DNA of 64,000 bases, taken from NCBI GenBank assembly GCA_013396655.1, contig WBMV01007704.1:248001-312000 (forward strand), in the 5' to 3' direction. The stretch is from Campylorhamphus procurvoides (taxonomy: Eukaryota > Chordata > Aves > Passeriformes > Dendrocolaptidae). Positions 26,873 to 38,611 of this stretch are shown one piece after another. Both the position numbers and the translations under genes were made by a program. Positions within the stretch are counted from its first letter, which is position 1, and each line of letters starts with the position of its first letter. Under the pieces are notes generated by a model. That model saw only the letters and a program-made list of their open reading frames with translations, had not been told where the DNA came from and did no database searches.

Positions 26873-27560
26873 CTGATCCTGCCCTCAGCTGTGTGAATGT
26901 GCCAAAGACAGGAGGACTATCCTGGCTGAAAGGAGACAGAGACCCCTGGAGAGGTCACTCAAAAAGCTGGATTACTAAAACAGCTCCAAGGGGAGGTCAG
27001 CCTGGCAGGGTTTGAGCAGCTTCATCTGACTCACCCCACTTACCTGTGTTCATTGTGATTGCCAGCGTGGAAGTCAGTGACCTGCATCGTTTGCAGCTCT
27101 GTGTGGACCTGTAGCACATTTCTGGTTTGAAATGCCTCTTCCATTGGTGAAATCATCTTTGCAGAGAGGAGTGTTAACCCCAGTGCAACACCTGGGCAGC
27201 TGTTGGTACTGAGCTGACTGTACAGAGAATTTCACTGCTGCACGTGGTATGTTATTCACAGATCTGTTCCTGTTGGGACACTCTGGCCTATGGAATCAGT
27301 CTTCCCACCCTATAGCTCCCAAAGTTATCTTTTCTATTTATCTGGAATAATTGGTAAATCAAATATGCATCAACATAACTTGTTAGCAAGTTTTCCTTTC
27401 TGGAAGCAGTCTGGCTCAAAGGCTTGAGATTTTTTGAGAAGTGCCTCTGTATATGGTGGATACACCCAATTTGTTACACAGCTGACTCTCAAGGAAATAC
27501 ACCTGGAGTCTTCTGGAGAGGTTTTGTTTTGCATTAGTTTGTTTTGGAAGGAGTAGCCTA

Positions 27561-27665
27561 GTCCAGCAGTCAGAGATGCAAAGCCAGAACTCCCAGCCTT
27601 CTCCCTAGTGCTGCTGAGTTACTCTGGAACCTTGGGGGTTTGTCTTCCCCTCAGTAATGCTATTT
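27561..27665 (+). mobile_element. Possible MIR-like SINE remnant
   Basis: The run CCTAGTCCAGCAGTCAGAG, then AACTCCCAGCC, then CTGAGTTACTCTGGAACC and TTGGGGG, then CTTCCCCTCAGTAATG loosely follows the tRNA-derived head and core of MIR-like SINEs. The landmarks in that family are 'tctagtggttagagca', 'gggttctattcccagc', 'gtgaccttgggcaag' and 'cctcagtttcc'. Divergence is high, and a computational alignment could reject it. Confidence 0.35.
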
Positions 27666-27775
27666 TTGATTTGGGGAGTTGCAGTCCTTACTTCTGAGAC
27701 TGACCATTTGGAGTTCGGGTCAGGGTTCAGCAGTTAATGTTGTTGGAATGTTTGGCAGATTTGAAATCCCATATT

Positions 27776-27850
27776 CTCAGATGCATAGATTATGAAGCCA
27801 AGAGGGACCGCTGCTCATCAAGGCTGACCTATTTATTGGATGTGGCCCCA
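27776..27850 (-). mobile_element. CR1 LINE 3'-end fragment
   Basis: GCATAGATTATGAAGCCAAG followed by AGGGACCGCTGCTCATCAAG and GCTGACCT matches the antisense 3' end of a sauropsid CR1 subfamily as I remember it ('catagattctaaggccagaagggaccattgtgatcatctagtctgacct'). The A/T-rich end at the left is the LINE 3' terminus, so the element reads on the minus strand. It is short and 3'-only, as expected of a 5'-truncated copy. It may continue rightward, but I cannot trace it. Confidence 0.6.
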
Positions 27851-28139
27851 AATTTAGACATTGGGTCAAACATACCCAAACTCTGGGGAAGCTCAGTTCA
27901 GAATTCAGGTCTAGGTGTGAGCCTCATGTCTCATTCTCATGTTTGTAAACATCAGACAGGAATACAAACAAACAATTTTGTATATAGGGAAAGTTTGTGT
28001 CCAGAACTGAGCTTTGTTCCAAACTGTCCCAAGTGCTATATATATGTTTCCTGTAACTCCAGTTATAAAACTCCAGACACTAAATTATTTCAGTAATGCT
28101 CACACTTTTGCACACAATATTGCCCTCTGCAAGATTACA

Positions 28140-28245
28140 GTAGCAAGCTGACAGAGAATTTGATCCTCAGGATGCTGGTAAAAACCTGGAAAAGCTCCAC
28201 TACCTTTTGTGTTAGAGATTAGGATCTGGTTTACTGTGTCTCTCT
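28140..28245. repeat. Possible ancient sauropsid repeat remnant
   Basis: The segments ACAGAGAATTTGATCCTCAG, then CCTGGAAAAGCTCCACTACC, then TTAGAGATTAGGATCTGG recall an old amniote interspersed repeat containing 'gatcctgctctcagttaca', 'aatctggagtaactccactg' and 'gagatcagaatctggcc'. A shorter related-looking piece (GCCTGATCCTGCCCTCAG) lies at about 26871-26888. This is recalled similarity only and is diverged; the family name is uncertain. Confidence 0.35.
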
Positions 28246-28589
28246 CCTGCTGCCTTTTTCTAGGTCCTGATTTTAGTAAACAAGAAGGGAAGGAGAGAAA
28301 AGGAAGGAACTCATCATAGACTTTGAATGATGCAAACAGTTTAATTAGGAAATAATGCTAGATACTGTTTCCCTTCCTTTGCTGTTTTTCAGGCAGGATG
28401 CATCCTTAGGAAACAATAATAGAACTGGGGATTACAAAGCCTTTGTAGGCATTGCAGCCAAGTGGCCACACAGGAAAGTGATGTGCGGGCAGGCACTTGT
28501 GTAACGTGAGTGGAAGTTATTCAACATTGCTTGAGGAAACCTAGCCCTGACACTCAGCATCAAGACAAATATTCCTGTCAAGCTGAAAG

Positions 28590-28800
28590 AGAAGATAATG
28601 CTGGTTGCCATTTTGCGTTGTCTGTCTTTGTGAGGTTTGCTGGTTTTGTTCGCTTGGGCCTGGCTTCAAAATAATAGCGCAGACTAAAAATAACCACATG
28701 TTTGGGCCTTAAAATGTCCCCGTGACACAAGGTCAAACACTAATGGGCATTTCCTACTCTTTAACCTTTGCAGCAGGCAGAAGGAAAAGTGTTCAAAAGG
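28590..28800. promoter_or_regulatory. Candidate enhancer with MEF2/RUNX motifs
   Basis: Within about 100 bases there is CTAAAAATAA (a perfect MEF2 core, near 28686), AACCACA (a RUNX core, directly after it), GACACAAGGTCAAA (an extended nuclear-receptor half site, near 28726) and an ACCTTTG half site near 28765. The stretch is not repetitive and has no open frame of note. The close grouping of distinct motifs suggests a cis-regulatory element, possibly of muscle, skeletal or neural type. That is inference from short motifs only. Confidence 0.2.
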
Positions 28801-31800
28801 GGCATTGCTGTAGAGGTCAGCCTGAAACATTTGACCCTGAACTGGTTTAGTTCTTAAATTGTATATCCAGGAGAAGCCTGAGAGACCCGAGTTTCACCAT
28901 CTGTGTGTTGAATTTGTCTCTGTACTGTTTGTACCTGTCATGGTGTTTCACTGCGTGATGGCAGAGTCTGCAAATGCATGTGCAATTAAACGCTCACTAG
29001 CTGAGCTCTGCAAGCCAGGCCGTAAAAAACAGAGCCCATGAGGCAGAAAACCCTCCTCAGTGTCAGGAGGTTTGGTCTGTAAGTCGCTGACAGCCAGGAT
29101 CACACCTGGTACTCTGAATGGCTGTGATCTGCTCCATCTCCCTGCTAGGTGAAGGCTGGAAAGGCTGGCTGCACTTAGGAACCTCCCTTTCTGCTAAACT
29201 CTAATAAAATGATGGGAAATCTCCCCTAAAAAACACAGTTACAAGTTCTCATAATTTTACTTTGGGTTTCTATGGAAATGAAAAGTCTTGAGTAATCATT
29301 CTGTTTTTTTCTTTTGGGAATACATACCAGATATAGTTTTCATACACTGGTCTCTCATCAGAAATGAATTGCAAAAGAATGCTGTTATATTCTCCTCAGT
29401 ACATTCAATGTTCAGAATCTCTTGCATTTTCAAATGTGATTCCTTCCTCCCTCAATAAAATACTTCTTTTTTCCTGCTTTGGATTGTGGAAAAAGTGAAT
29501 TTAAGGATGATAATAAATAATACACCTATAATACTGTTTTATTTTTCCCCCCTCTCTGTATACAACTCTTTCAAAATAAAAACTGTTAACTGCCCATATT
29601 CTCTCTTTACTCTTTGAGTACTGAATATTTTAGTTCCCTCAGCAGTATGCATTATTCAAACTCTCCAGTCTGCCCACAGCCACCGTCTTTGGCCCTTCAG
29701 AGGCTCTACCTTCCACCTAGCCTTTTACTTTGGAGAGTCTGTATGACTCAGAGGTACTCTTCCCTCTTGACTTATAATAAAAGAGATTCTTCCCACTGAT
29801 TATCTTTTGTATTTTCATACTGCTTTATCTGGAATGCAAATATCTATCAGGAGCCCAAATCTTCCTTTGAATTTCCTGGTATCACACATAGGGTGGCCAG
29901 AGTTGATTTTGAGTGGATAACAGGAGTTTTGACTAATTTTTCACAGAGAATGGTGTGAAATCTGCACAACTTCATTTTTTTGCTTGAAAACTAAGAAACC
30001 AAAGAATGGATTTTTGTCAGGGCCAAAATGACAGAAAAACCCAAACAAACCGACAAACAAATCCTTGAGGCTTGGAGGGTTTGTTTCTTGTCCAAACTGA
30101 CATTTCTTCTCGTTGCTTTCCTGGATATGTTTTTTTTTTCTGTCCATATTTTTACTTTAACTTTTACCTCTTTTACCATCTTTTCCTAGCACTTCATGTA
30201 GACAGTTCATGCTAAAAGGGGATCCCTGACCACTGCTGCCTTTCTGCTTCACAACAGTGTGAAGAAGGGGCTCTTGCAGGTGCAACCTCTTCTGTTCCTG
30301 ACTCTGTATGGGGCACTATCATCTTGTTTTGCTTGAGACTCCGAAGGTTCCAAAGTTAGCTCTGTATGGGGCTCCCAGAGATTAAATAAATTCAAAATGA
30401 CATGCCCTGCATCCTGAGGGGTCATACCATTATGCTCACCATTTTGTGCATAACATTCGTTTATGAGGAGAGCTTTTATTGATGCCATCATTAGGATCTA
30501 AGGAGAGAAGGAAGATTGATTTGCTTTGACAGAACATCAATTTTTTTTCTGTTTGTGTATAAACATAATTTGTTGCCCATGCAGAGAACTATAGAAAAGT
30601 TGAAAAATTAAATTATATGAAAAATANCAAGATCTACTCAAGTTAGAGATGTTTGTAGTTTGAAGCCCAAATAATGAATTAAATTCCTGTTTTGATTTCT
30701 CACTCATTGGGAAAAATAGTTCTGATACAATTCAAAAAACAAAATCTGAGTGTGTTTCAAACTGTTGCTATCTAATTATAGATACAGGCTCCTTAGGGCA
30801 GCTATTTATGGTCCCATGAGTCCTTCAGGTACTTCTAAATTGATGAGGCTTTTATTATTTATGTCGTGATAGAAGTTTTTTTATCCTGTTATCCTATACT
30901 TTAAGTAGCTTGAATAATTTGGTTCTCATCCCAAGCTGTACATCAGAGTCAGTTTTTTCTGCATCAGAACTTTTTCTATAATTTCCAAGCAGTATGGAAG
31001 TTGGATGAGGCAAAGTAAGGAGGATGTTTATCTGTAATGCTGAGATGATCATATCAGACAAAAATTATGTACATTTGCTTTCCAAACCCAGAGCTTGTCA
31101 ACAGTGATATTTGCTGTAAAAACTGTAGGAAGAGTGAGCCCACAGTTAGATTAAATATGAATTTGAAAACTGAACTTTTACATTTGAAACTGGGTTTCAT
31201 ACAAAGATGTAATGCTTCATCCAGAACTGTTAATTTTATTTCATAGATTTGCATTAGACTCAGAAAGTCAGATGTAGTTCAGGAGATCTTGGGCCTGACA
31301 CTGTCTCTGCCCTGGATTCCCTTTTTTCTGCCATGGAGTACCAGACTGGAGCCTCAAAGCTCAGCTGCTCTGCATGAATGCATAAATGCACCGCAGATTT
31401 CATGAGTCAAATCTCCCTTGCTGGAGCAGAGTAACTCTTCAGGTTATGGAGATTACTCTTTCTCCTGTGTTTTATAGGAATTAGCTGGGCCACTTCTGGT
31501 ATTTGTGTGTCACTCTGTAGTGTGCAGGGTAGTGTTCCTTTCAGGCGAACTGCACAGAAGTACCTGAACCACTCAGATATACAAGCCCCAGTTACCTTCT
31601 GTCAGGAGTTGCTGCATTAGCATTGAAGGAATAGCCTTTAACATTAGTTCCTGCTGTTCCCATCTGTGAAATAAGGGAAGCTCCCACTCTTGTAGTTCTG
31701 GGGCTTGGGGACTTATAAGTGATAAATTTCATGTAAATAATGGGAATGAATGATTTCACCCAGTGTGGAATATAATACTCCCCTTTTTCTGAAAAATGAA

Positions 31801-32190
31801 AGCACTACTTACTTAGATATGGTGAGGCAGTTGTTTGGATTGTGGAAAAATGCACCATCTTCAAAGCTGAATTCACGGCCCTTGGGGCTTCACAGAGAAG
31901 GTGGTAGAGAGGTGACAAAGGGTATATGCCGAGACTGAGAAAAATATACATTGAAGTTGTGCTGAAAATGACTGAATTGATGTTTTCATTCATTCTGTCA
32001 AGATTCTTTTCTGATTTAATGACGTGTAATTATGGACTTGAACTGTCCATGAGTAGAAGCCATCACGTTATTTTCACCACGTCCAACTCAAGCATCTTTT
32101 GCACAGAGAAAGGAAATGTTCCTTGTAGTTGTTTTGTGATGGTGCTGATTGGCAAAGTGAGCTTATTGAGCAGGCTTTGCTCGTGCTATT
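28801..32190. other. Non-coding, single unresolved base at 30627
   Basis: No gene recognised. One ambiguous base (N) sits at 30627 in AT-rich DNA. A weak MIR-like landmark (TTCCCATCTGTGAAATAAGG, about 31656-31675) may be a further SINE relic but lacks enough flanking similarity to call. Open frames reach 125 codons (31926-32303), without domains. Confidence 0.55.
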
Positions 32191-32227
32191 GTGGGGGGCA
32201 GTGGGGTGGGGGTACCTTTCTGGGGGG
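32191..32227 (+). other. G-rich, potential quadruplex motif
   Basis: Four G runs (GGGGGG-CAGT-GGGG-T-GGGGG, then a nine-base loop, then GGGGGG) lie on the + strand. One loop is longer than the strict seven-base rule, so stability is less certain than for the motif at 23176. Confidence 0.5.
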
Positions 32228-32572
32228 CCTTCTATTCATGAGGAAATATTCCAGCCAAGTCCACCTGTTGACTTCACCGTGTTCTGTCAATCAAATCCTG
32301 TGAGTTACTGATTTGCTCTACAATGGCCCTGACACCTCTTAGGCCAGGGGGAGGTAGGATAACTAGTACCACTCAAAAGATCCTCAGCATATTGCGATAT
32401 CAATGCCTCTGGGCATACTGGATCACAGATTTAATTTCTTTGTGAACTGCCAGTTCAGCTTCATCAACGGCTATTTTTCCTCAAATTTCATATGAAACAG
32501 TGTGTATCTTATCTTCTTATCTCCCTGTGAAACAGTTACATGGAAGAGAGTTCAGGATCAATCTTGTACTTA

Positions 32573-32615
32573 ATGAAAATGACCTGGCAATATTCATTTG
32601 CCAGATCATTTTCAT
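32573..32615. repeat. Compact stem-loop, 18-bp arms
   Basis: The left arm ATGAAAATGACCTGGCAA (32573-32590) and right arm TTGCCAGATCATTTTCAT (32598-32615) are reverse complements except at one position. They are separated by a 7-base loop. On the minus strand the odd pair is a G-T wobble, so a minus-strand RNA would pair along all 18 positions. The stem is shorter than a typical animal pre-miRNA hairpin. Confidence 0.85.
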
Positions 32616-33011
32616 ATATTTCTAAACAAAGCCAAACAAAAACTCCCACAAGTGAAATGCTTAGACTGAGTTTATCCCTGGGGAGATGAAGAGAAACAGC
32701 ACGTGACAGTTGTTAATCACATTCTGTAATATATTACTGGGAGGCTCTGAGACACTGCAGTGAAGGGCATAGTATTCAGAACAGAGCAGAGTGACTTTGA
32801 TCTGAGGTTCATTTTGGGTTATGCCATGGAAAAAAAAATAATCAACAAACCCCAAGCAAACCTTGTTCTGTTACAAAGATAAAAATGACTGAAGCATTCA
32901 CAGTGAACTTTATGAACAGATATCTCAGTAGACTCTAGGAACATGTAAAACCTGAGTAGCAGGGTTATAAGCACACCAGCAGTATGATTATGTGCAATAG
33001 TTAAAAGCAAG

Positions 33012-33070
33012 CTAATAATTTTCAAATAATTTTCAAATTTTATTGCACATTAATTATTATTTATTTGCTA
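33012..33070. repeat. AT-rich tract with 11-bp tandem repeat
   Basis: ATAATTTTCAA is repeated in tandem at about 33015-33036. The AT-rich run continues to about 33070 (ATTAATTATTATTTATTTG). This is simple low-complexity DNA. Confidence 0.8.
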
Positions 33071-33221
33071 TAATAAACTAGATTAATTATCAATTGTTCA
33101 TTTTTTTTTCATCAAGCCATTTATTACTGATTCATTACTTCACCATTTGCAATCATAACAAAATTTCATGTGCAGTACATTTCAGTGTACCAGCACCCAG
33201 TGAAAACCTTGACTAACAGAA

Positions 33222-33520
33222 TCTGAGAGTCACAGAGGATGTTGTGGGAAGACAAACCTCTGGTTCTCCAGTCCCACCTCTTGTTCAAAGCAGTTAAAAC
33301 AAGGTGTTCAAGGGTTTGTTGAGTTTTTAACCCCTCCAGAGGTGGAGAGTTCCCAGCCTTTCTGGGCTCCTGCCAGAGTGCCTGACCACCCTTCTGGTAA
33401 AAAGTTGGTTTATTTTCTCTTGTGTGAAGGTGCCATGTTACAGCTTGTTTCCACTGCCTCTCATCTGAACCACAGGCACCTCTGAGGAGAGCCTGGCTCA
33501 GTCTTCCCTCTCGTGGGATT
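33222..33520 (-). mobile_element. CR1 LINE 3' UTR fragment
   Basis: This is the clearest interspersed repeat by length. In order it shows CAAACCTCTGG, then CCAGTCCCACCTCTTGTTCA, then CTCCAGAGGTGGAGAGTTCC, then CAGCCTTTCTGGGCTCCTGC, then AGAGTGCCTGACCACC, then GGTAAAAAGTTGG, then CTTGTTTCCACTGCCTCTCA, then GGAGAGCCTGGCTCAGTCTT. The avian CR1 3' UTR antisense consensus has the same landmarks in the same order: 'gacctctgga...agtccaaccc', 'gagactccacaacctctctgggca', 'ccagtgct...caccctc', 'gtaaagaagtttttcc', 'gcccattgcctctt' and 'gaagagcctggctcc'. The element reads on the minus strand. It is 5'-truncated, which is normal for CR1, and diverged, so it is not a recent insertion. Confidence 0.85.
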
Positions 33521-34404
33521 CAGGACAGATCACTGACCTTGAACTGCATTTCGTCTGGAGCCAAATCACTTGTTGATTGGTTTTTTTTTGTTTAAAAGAC
33601 ACTGGCTTTTCCAGTTTGCCCATATAAGACAATTTTCTGACTTCTCTTCTTTATACCTCTACCACAAAGCCTTTTTGGTGAAGGAATTGTGAAGCCTATA
33701 GGAAAGCCAGGCCTGAGAAATGACTGATAGACACCATTTTCCAAAGCTGTCTGCATAATATTCTGAAGCACGTAGATTAGGATTCTACTTCTAAATCGCT
33801 TTTATTTTAATTGTTCTAATGTAAGTGCAATTGTCATGTGCTGATACACTCCAATGAAGTGATGGGTGTTTCACAGAACAATGTTATTCTAGTAAACTCC
33901 TGATTAGGCCAGTGTTTTCCCAAAAAAACCCCAGTATTGTTTTAGGTTTAACATATCCTTAAGATACCAGGGACTTCCTTTGGGAATTTTATATTGATTG
34001 ATTGTGAATATTGCTCTTTTCTTCCCACCCTGCGATTATGGCTGCCAAAGCACCCTTGAACTTCATATTCAACTTAATAACCTGTGATCAGAGTTTTGGA
34101 ATGCCTTTGGAAAATGTGCTGTACAATGAAGGAGGTAGGGCACAATCCTACTCTTGGTATTCACAAGGTTATATATGAGCCAGGACTTTCATCCTTCATT
34201 TCTTTAATTCTTGGTAATCAAAGGTGGAAAAATATGCTGAGCTTTGATGCTGTGGCAGATGATCATCATCATAAGCCAGGAAGACCCAGGCCTGTTCTTT
34301 GCTGGTGCTGCAGCAGAGGTAGGTGACCATACAAAAAGAAATGAAGAAACATAATTTCTCACTGATTTCATTTGATCTGCTTCCTTTCTCACATCTCTGT
34401 GTGT
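33521..34404. other. Non-coding, no gene recognised
   Basis: Nothing recognised beyond a short T run near 33580. The 80- and 89-codon frames at 34084-34465 overlap on opposite strands and have no domain. Confidence 0.6.
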
Positions 34405-34454
34405 GGGTCGAGGGGGAGGGGAAGGAGGGTGAGGAGGGGAGGACGAGGGTGGGA
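34405..34454 (+). repeat. Purine-only G-rich tract
   Basis: About 50 bases of almost pure purine with at least six G runs (GGG, GGGGG, GGGG, GGG, GGGG, GGG, GGG) and short A/T spacers. The composition could form a G-quadruplex or triplex and would be polymorphic in length. Confidence 0.8.
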
Positions 34455-36027
34455 GTTCCCTTCATGCTTCAGCAGTGGTGCTGAATGTGAAGGAAACAAT
34501 AGCTGGTCTGACTTCAGGCATTCACTTGGGCAGGGGCTGTTTGGGGAGTGAGCACAGACCTGAGATTCTCACAGGTACCACTGCCAGTGGCTGTATTACC
34601 TGTGGGATGGACAGGAACACACAGGGCATGAGGATTGATGCAGTCAAAGCCCTGTCCTAAATGTCATCCTCAGAGTTTTTTTAGGAAACAGATTTTTCTA
34701 TCCCTAAGCCAAGCACTCGTTTTCAAAATAAGGCTTTAACATTCAGCTGTCAAGATGACACTTTCTATTCTTAAATGGCAGTCTACATTTGATCTGCTAT
34801 ACTGAAAGTACACATTGCTTTCATGTGCTCAAGGGGAATGTGGAAAAAAACCCAAACCCCTGAATATTGTCACAGGAAGAGAGAGGTTCCACTGAAAAGG
34901 AAATACATGTGATCAGCTTGATGGTAGTTATGCCACAAACCAACTGAGCACCTCATTGCTTTCTCTCTTACCAGCTGTGATTAAAGGACTTGGATTTCAG
35001 ATAAGAGCTTCAGAGAAATGCAAGGGCAAGCATCTGCTGAGCTCTGTAGGCATGAGCAACCAATGGTTCTGCACCAAAAATCAGTCCTGCCTGACAGCAG
35101 GCAGGTTTTTTGATCAGCTTTTCTCTTCTGTTTTCCCATGCTTTTATTTCTCAGAGAGATGAGCTTGATTTGAGGTATGGGTTGTGCTCTGTGTGGGGCA
35201 AAATCATGCAAAACCATGTTCTGTTTTGTAACATCTCAAAATTATTTGAAGTTATTGCAATTTACCTTATGCCTTTTCTGCTGAGGGAAAACTTTTATGG
35301 TGGCAATGGTTTTACATGTTCTAAAACTTGATTATGTGATTTTCTCTGGCTTAGACTTGAGTACAACAGTCTACTTATTGTTAAATCTGATCTGGACTAC
35401 CCAGGCAGCCTCCCACTGGCAGAATGGGCTCAGGTAGCTAATAAGGAGCTGAGTCTTGAGGTTCCCATAATACCTTCCTGCTGATAAGAGCAATGCAGAA
35501 TTAGTCTTCTCATGTCTTTGCTCCAGCTGGAATTGTGATCTACCGAAAATGAGAGCAAAATTCTACCTGAACTGTCACAGGTTTCATTTGGGTAAAGTTC
35601 AATGGCAAGTCAGAAGAACATTATTTAAAGCTTGATGGTTTGCTCTAGACAGGGACCAGAAACAAGGGATGGAGAAGAGCTGCACCCTGTTAGCAGGTGG
35701 CTGGTGAGCAGACATGTTGTCTTTTAGAGGTCCTGCCCCTGCAGAAACTCCTTTGCACCTCTGACATCCCTTCATGGTCTCCTTGTGTGTTGGTTCACTC
35801 TGCTGACCAGCTCAGCCTTTCTGAGGAAGCAGCATTCAGGACACTTGCAGGAACAGTTCCTCTGCCATCTGAGCTGTAGCTGTAGGTTTTGTGCTAGTCC
35901 AATCCAGGAAGTACAAAGGTGTTAAAGTAGAAAAGAAAGGGATTTCTGTTCTTCCCCTCCAACTTCTACTTACAGCATGACTCTGAATGAGGATGAGTGA
36001 TCCTGCCCTTGACTTTTAGTGTTTGGG
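34455..36027. other. Non-coding, no gene recognised
   Basis: Short frames of 60-78 codons only. No repeat family recognised. Confidence 0.6.
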
Positions 36028-36270
36028 TTTTTTTTTTTTGAGGACCTGTCTTTTTCTTTCCTTTTTTCTCCCTGCTCATTAACATGTGTTTGAGAACGAA
36101 AAGAAAGTGGGAGAAGCGATGTGGACAGAAGTGTGTGTGATGCAAAAAGCCAAATCTAAGACATCTGTCTCTTTCGGAGATGCTTGTAGAGAAAATAATA
36201 AAAAAATAAAATTAAAAAACACACACACACACAAAAAACACCAAAAAAAAACAAACAAAAAACACACCAC
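36028..36270. repeat. T run, A-rich and (CA)n low complexity
   Basis: A T run at 36028-36039. Then, after unique sequence, an A-rich stretch at 36192-36269 contains (AC)n at 36219-36233 and CAAA/CAAAA runs. The 119-codon minus-strand frame here (36079-36438) owes its length partly to this tract and is not a gene. Confidence 0.85.
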
Positions 36271-38560
36271 ATGAGACACATGGGCTTTGTTTTTCGAGGG
36301 GATTTTTGTATTATTTGAGATTAATGTCTTGGCTTGCTTTGGCCAGGACAGTTTATGTGTGTGAGCGCAGACAGGGAGAGATGAGAACACATTACGTAGC
36401 AGCGCAGGGCCCTTGCCCAGCCATGGTGCTGCTTCCATGAGGCAGTGGATTCCTCATCTCCTGCATCACTCCCAGCTTAGTCAGACAGAGCCTACAGACA
36501 GCAGACTCTTTCATGTGTTGCTCTTGTTTTGGTTTCAAGGCTCTGGGGCCTGGCTCTCAGCTGACTTGGACTATAATGGAACAAACAGCAAACACAGATA
36601 ACTCAGAGGATGCAGGAAATAGAGGACATATAGATGTATTTTTAAGCGTAGGGATGATGGGGGAGGAATTGCTGATACAGCTGTGAACTTCTGTGATGTA
36701 TTTAGAACCTTAGAGTTGGACCTCCAGTCCGGTGAAGTCAATAAAAATATTGCTGTTGAATTCAGTGGTAACTATATTTCTGTCCTCTGTCAGAGGAAAG
36801 TATTAGTTGAAAATACACATCAACAGCACTTTCAGATCAGTGTCTCGAGGGAATAAGTGACACTGTACTTCCATAATGCCTACGCACAGGCATCTATCTT
36901 TCTAAAGATGCTGTCATGAGCCCTGAAAACCCTGTCTTTTTTCTTCTTTTCTCAACTTCCAGGTCAAATCTTGGGGCAGGTCATAGGTGTTACCACTGGG
37001 GAGGAGGAAGGAAGCATGTCCTACTCGCTCCAACCTAAGCAAGTTTTTGTGTAGGAGTGGAGTGTTTTGGGCTTGGGTTTTCTTTTGTTTTGCCTTTTTT
37101 TTCTTTTTTTTTTTTAATGAGTTATGTTCTCCATTCTATTTTAAAACAAAATGCATATAAGTCACATACACAGCCACCTTCAGCTTTAGTTGTGAGACTA
37201 ACCAAACCTCTCTGCAGCAAGAGAGAGGCAGTAGTATTAAAAGTAAGCAGATAGCATCTTCTTGGTTCTTTATAAATATCTGAGTTCTCCGGATCTGCCT
37301 GAAGCAGACATTAGGGGTCGGTGTGTTTCATAATCAATAGCAAATTATTTTTAGTATCAGTCACTTGGATGTGGCACTATACCCTAGCCTTGTCTCCTGT
37401 GGTGTCTTCTTGGGAATTGTTAACTGAAGTGACTTTGTAATTTTTCCATGGCTGCTCTCTCTGCAGGATGTGCCCTGTGCCAGATGGTTGACTTGAATGA
37501 ATTCTCTTTATATAGTTAAAAATCACTTTCTTTTATTATTCATGACTTGTTTCTTCCATGTCTCATGTTTCTCAATTTTCTCTGTGCTTCATAGCTGGGT
37601 AGTCATGCCAGATTGAGATGAGGCGGGTATTTCATTTTGTATGAGGAAGCCAGGTGGGGCAAAAGGCATGTCAGAAGGACAGAGAGCATTTTCTCAGATT
37701 CCAACTATTTTAACTTCCAGTGCCTGTGTTGTAAGAAGGTGTAGAGAGCCGGTTTTTATAAAGGAACCATGCTGTCATTTTGAGGCTGCCTGTGAGTGTT
37801 TTTGTCTGCAATAAGTGAATAAATTAATAGGAAATTGAAAATAAACTACAGAGGAAGTTGAAGTATCTGTAATTTTTTTGGTTAAACAGTTGCACAGAAG
37901 TACTCTCAGCATATATGAAAATCAGAATGAGTCAGGGTCCTTCAAGATACAACACCCACATGGCTCAGAAAGATCACTAGCTGCAAGTAAAGCTGGCCTG
38001 ATGAAAGGATTATGCTCTCAGTTGCAGATGCAGTACAACTAGATATTAAAAAAACAGCCTCTAAAGTATTTGTTAAAAACAGATCTAACTCCATTGATGT
38101 TAGATGCTGATTTTCTTTGGATAGGGATCTATTGCTTTAAGTTTATATTCAATATTAACATCATATGCAATAATAAATCTTAGGAGCACATGCTCAGATT
38201 ATTTGATTTATTATTTCATTTAGTGCAATGCTATTTCATTTCATTCTATTCTTGTATTTCTAGTTCCTCTGTAACAACCTTGTAAAAGTGACAGGGAGGC
38301 TCAGATCTTTGCCCAGCAAACAATATATATTATTTGCTACATGAAAGTGGTGCACAACTCTCTTAAGTGTTCCCTAGCAGACTCCTATTGCATTCCACAA
38401 TGTGCCTGCACTTGAACCACCTCCATTCATATCAGAGTCTTTTTATCCTAGCACACATTGAGCAAGCTGCTCTGAAGCTTAATTCTCCTGACCCTTCAGT
38501 GCAGTCGGATATTGTCACCTAATCCCCTTTTTTTCCTTCTGTCCCATGTGTGGTTTTGAC
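36271..38560. other. Non-coding; T-rich tract at 37081-37116
   Basis: No gene recognised. A T-rich run lies at 37081-37116. A good pyrimidine tract plus AG occurs at about 36940-36961 (CTTTTCTCAACTTCCAG) but no matching open exon and donor follow, so it is not called. Confidence 0.55.
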
Positions 38561-38611
38561 TTCTTTCTCTTCTCAATTCCTTTTTCCTCTTCCCTTTTTC
38601 TTTCTTTCTTA
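38561..38611. repeat. Polypyrimidine low-complexity tract
   Basis: About 50 bases made almost wholly of C and T (CTTCTTTCTCTTCTC, then TTTTTCCTCTTCCC, then TTTCTTTCTTTC). This is typical of slippage-prone or triplex-capable DNA in vertebrate introns and intergenic regions. Confidence 0.85.

Noticed and set aside
31656..31690. TTCCCATCTGTGAAATAAGG as part of a MIR element
   Set aside because: Only one landmark of the SINE core is present; flanks do not follow the consensus.
36079..36438. 119-codon minus-strand frame with a hydrophobic run
   Set aside because: The hydrophobic run (FFWCFLCVCVFF) is the antisense of an A-rich/(CA)n low-complexity tract, not a membrane segment.
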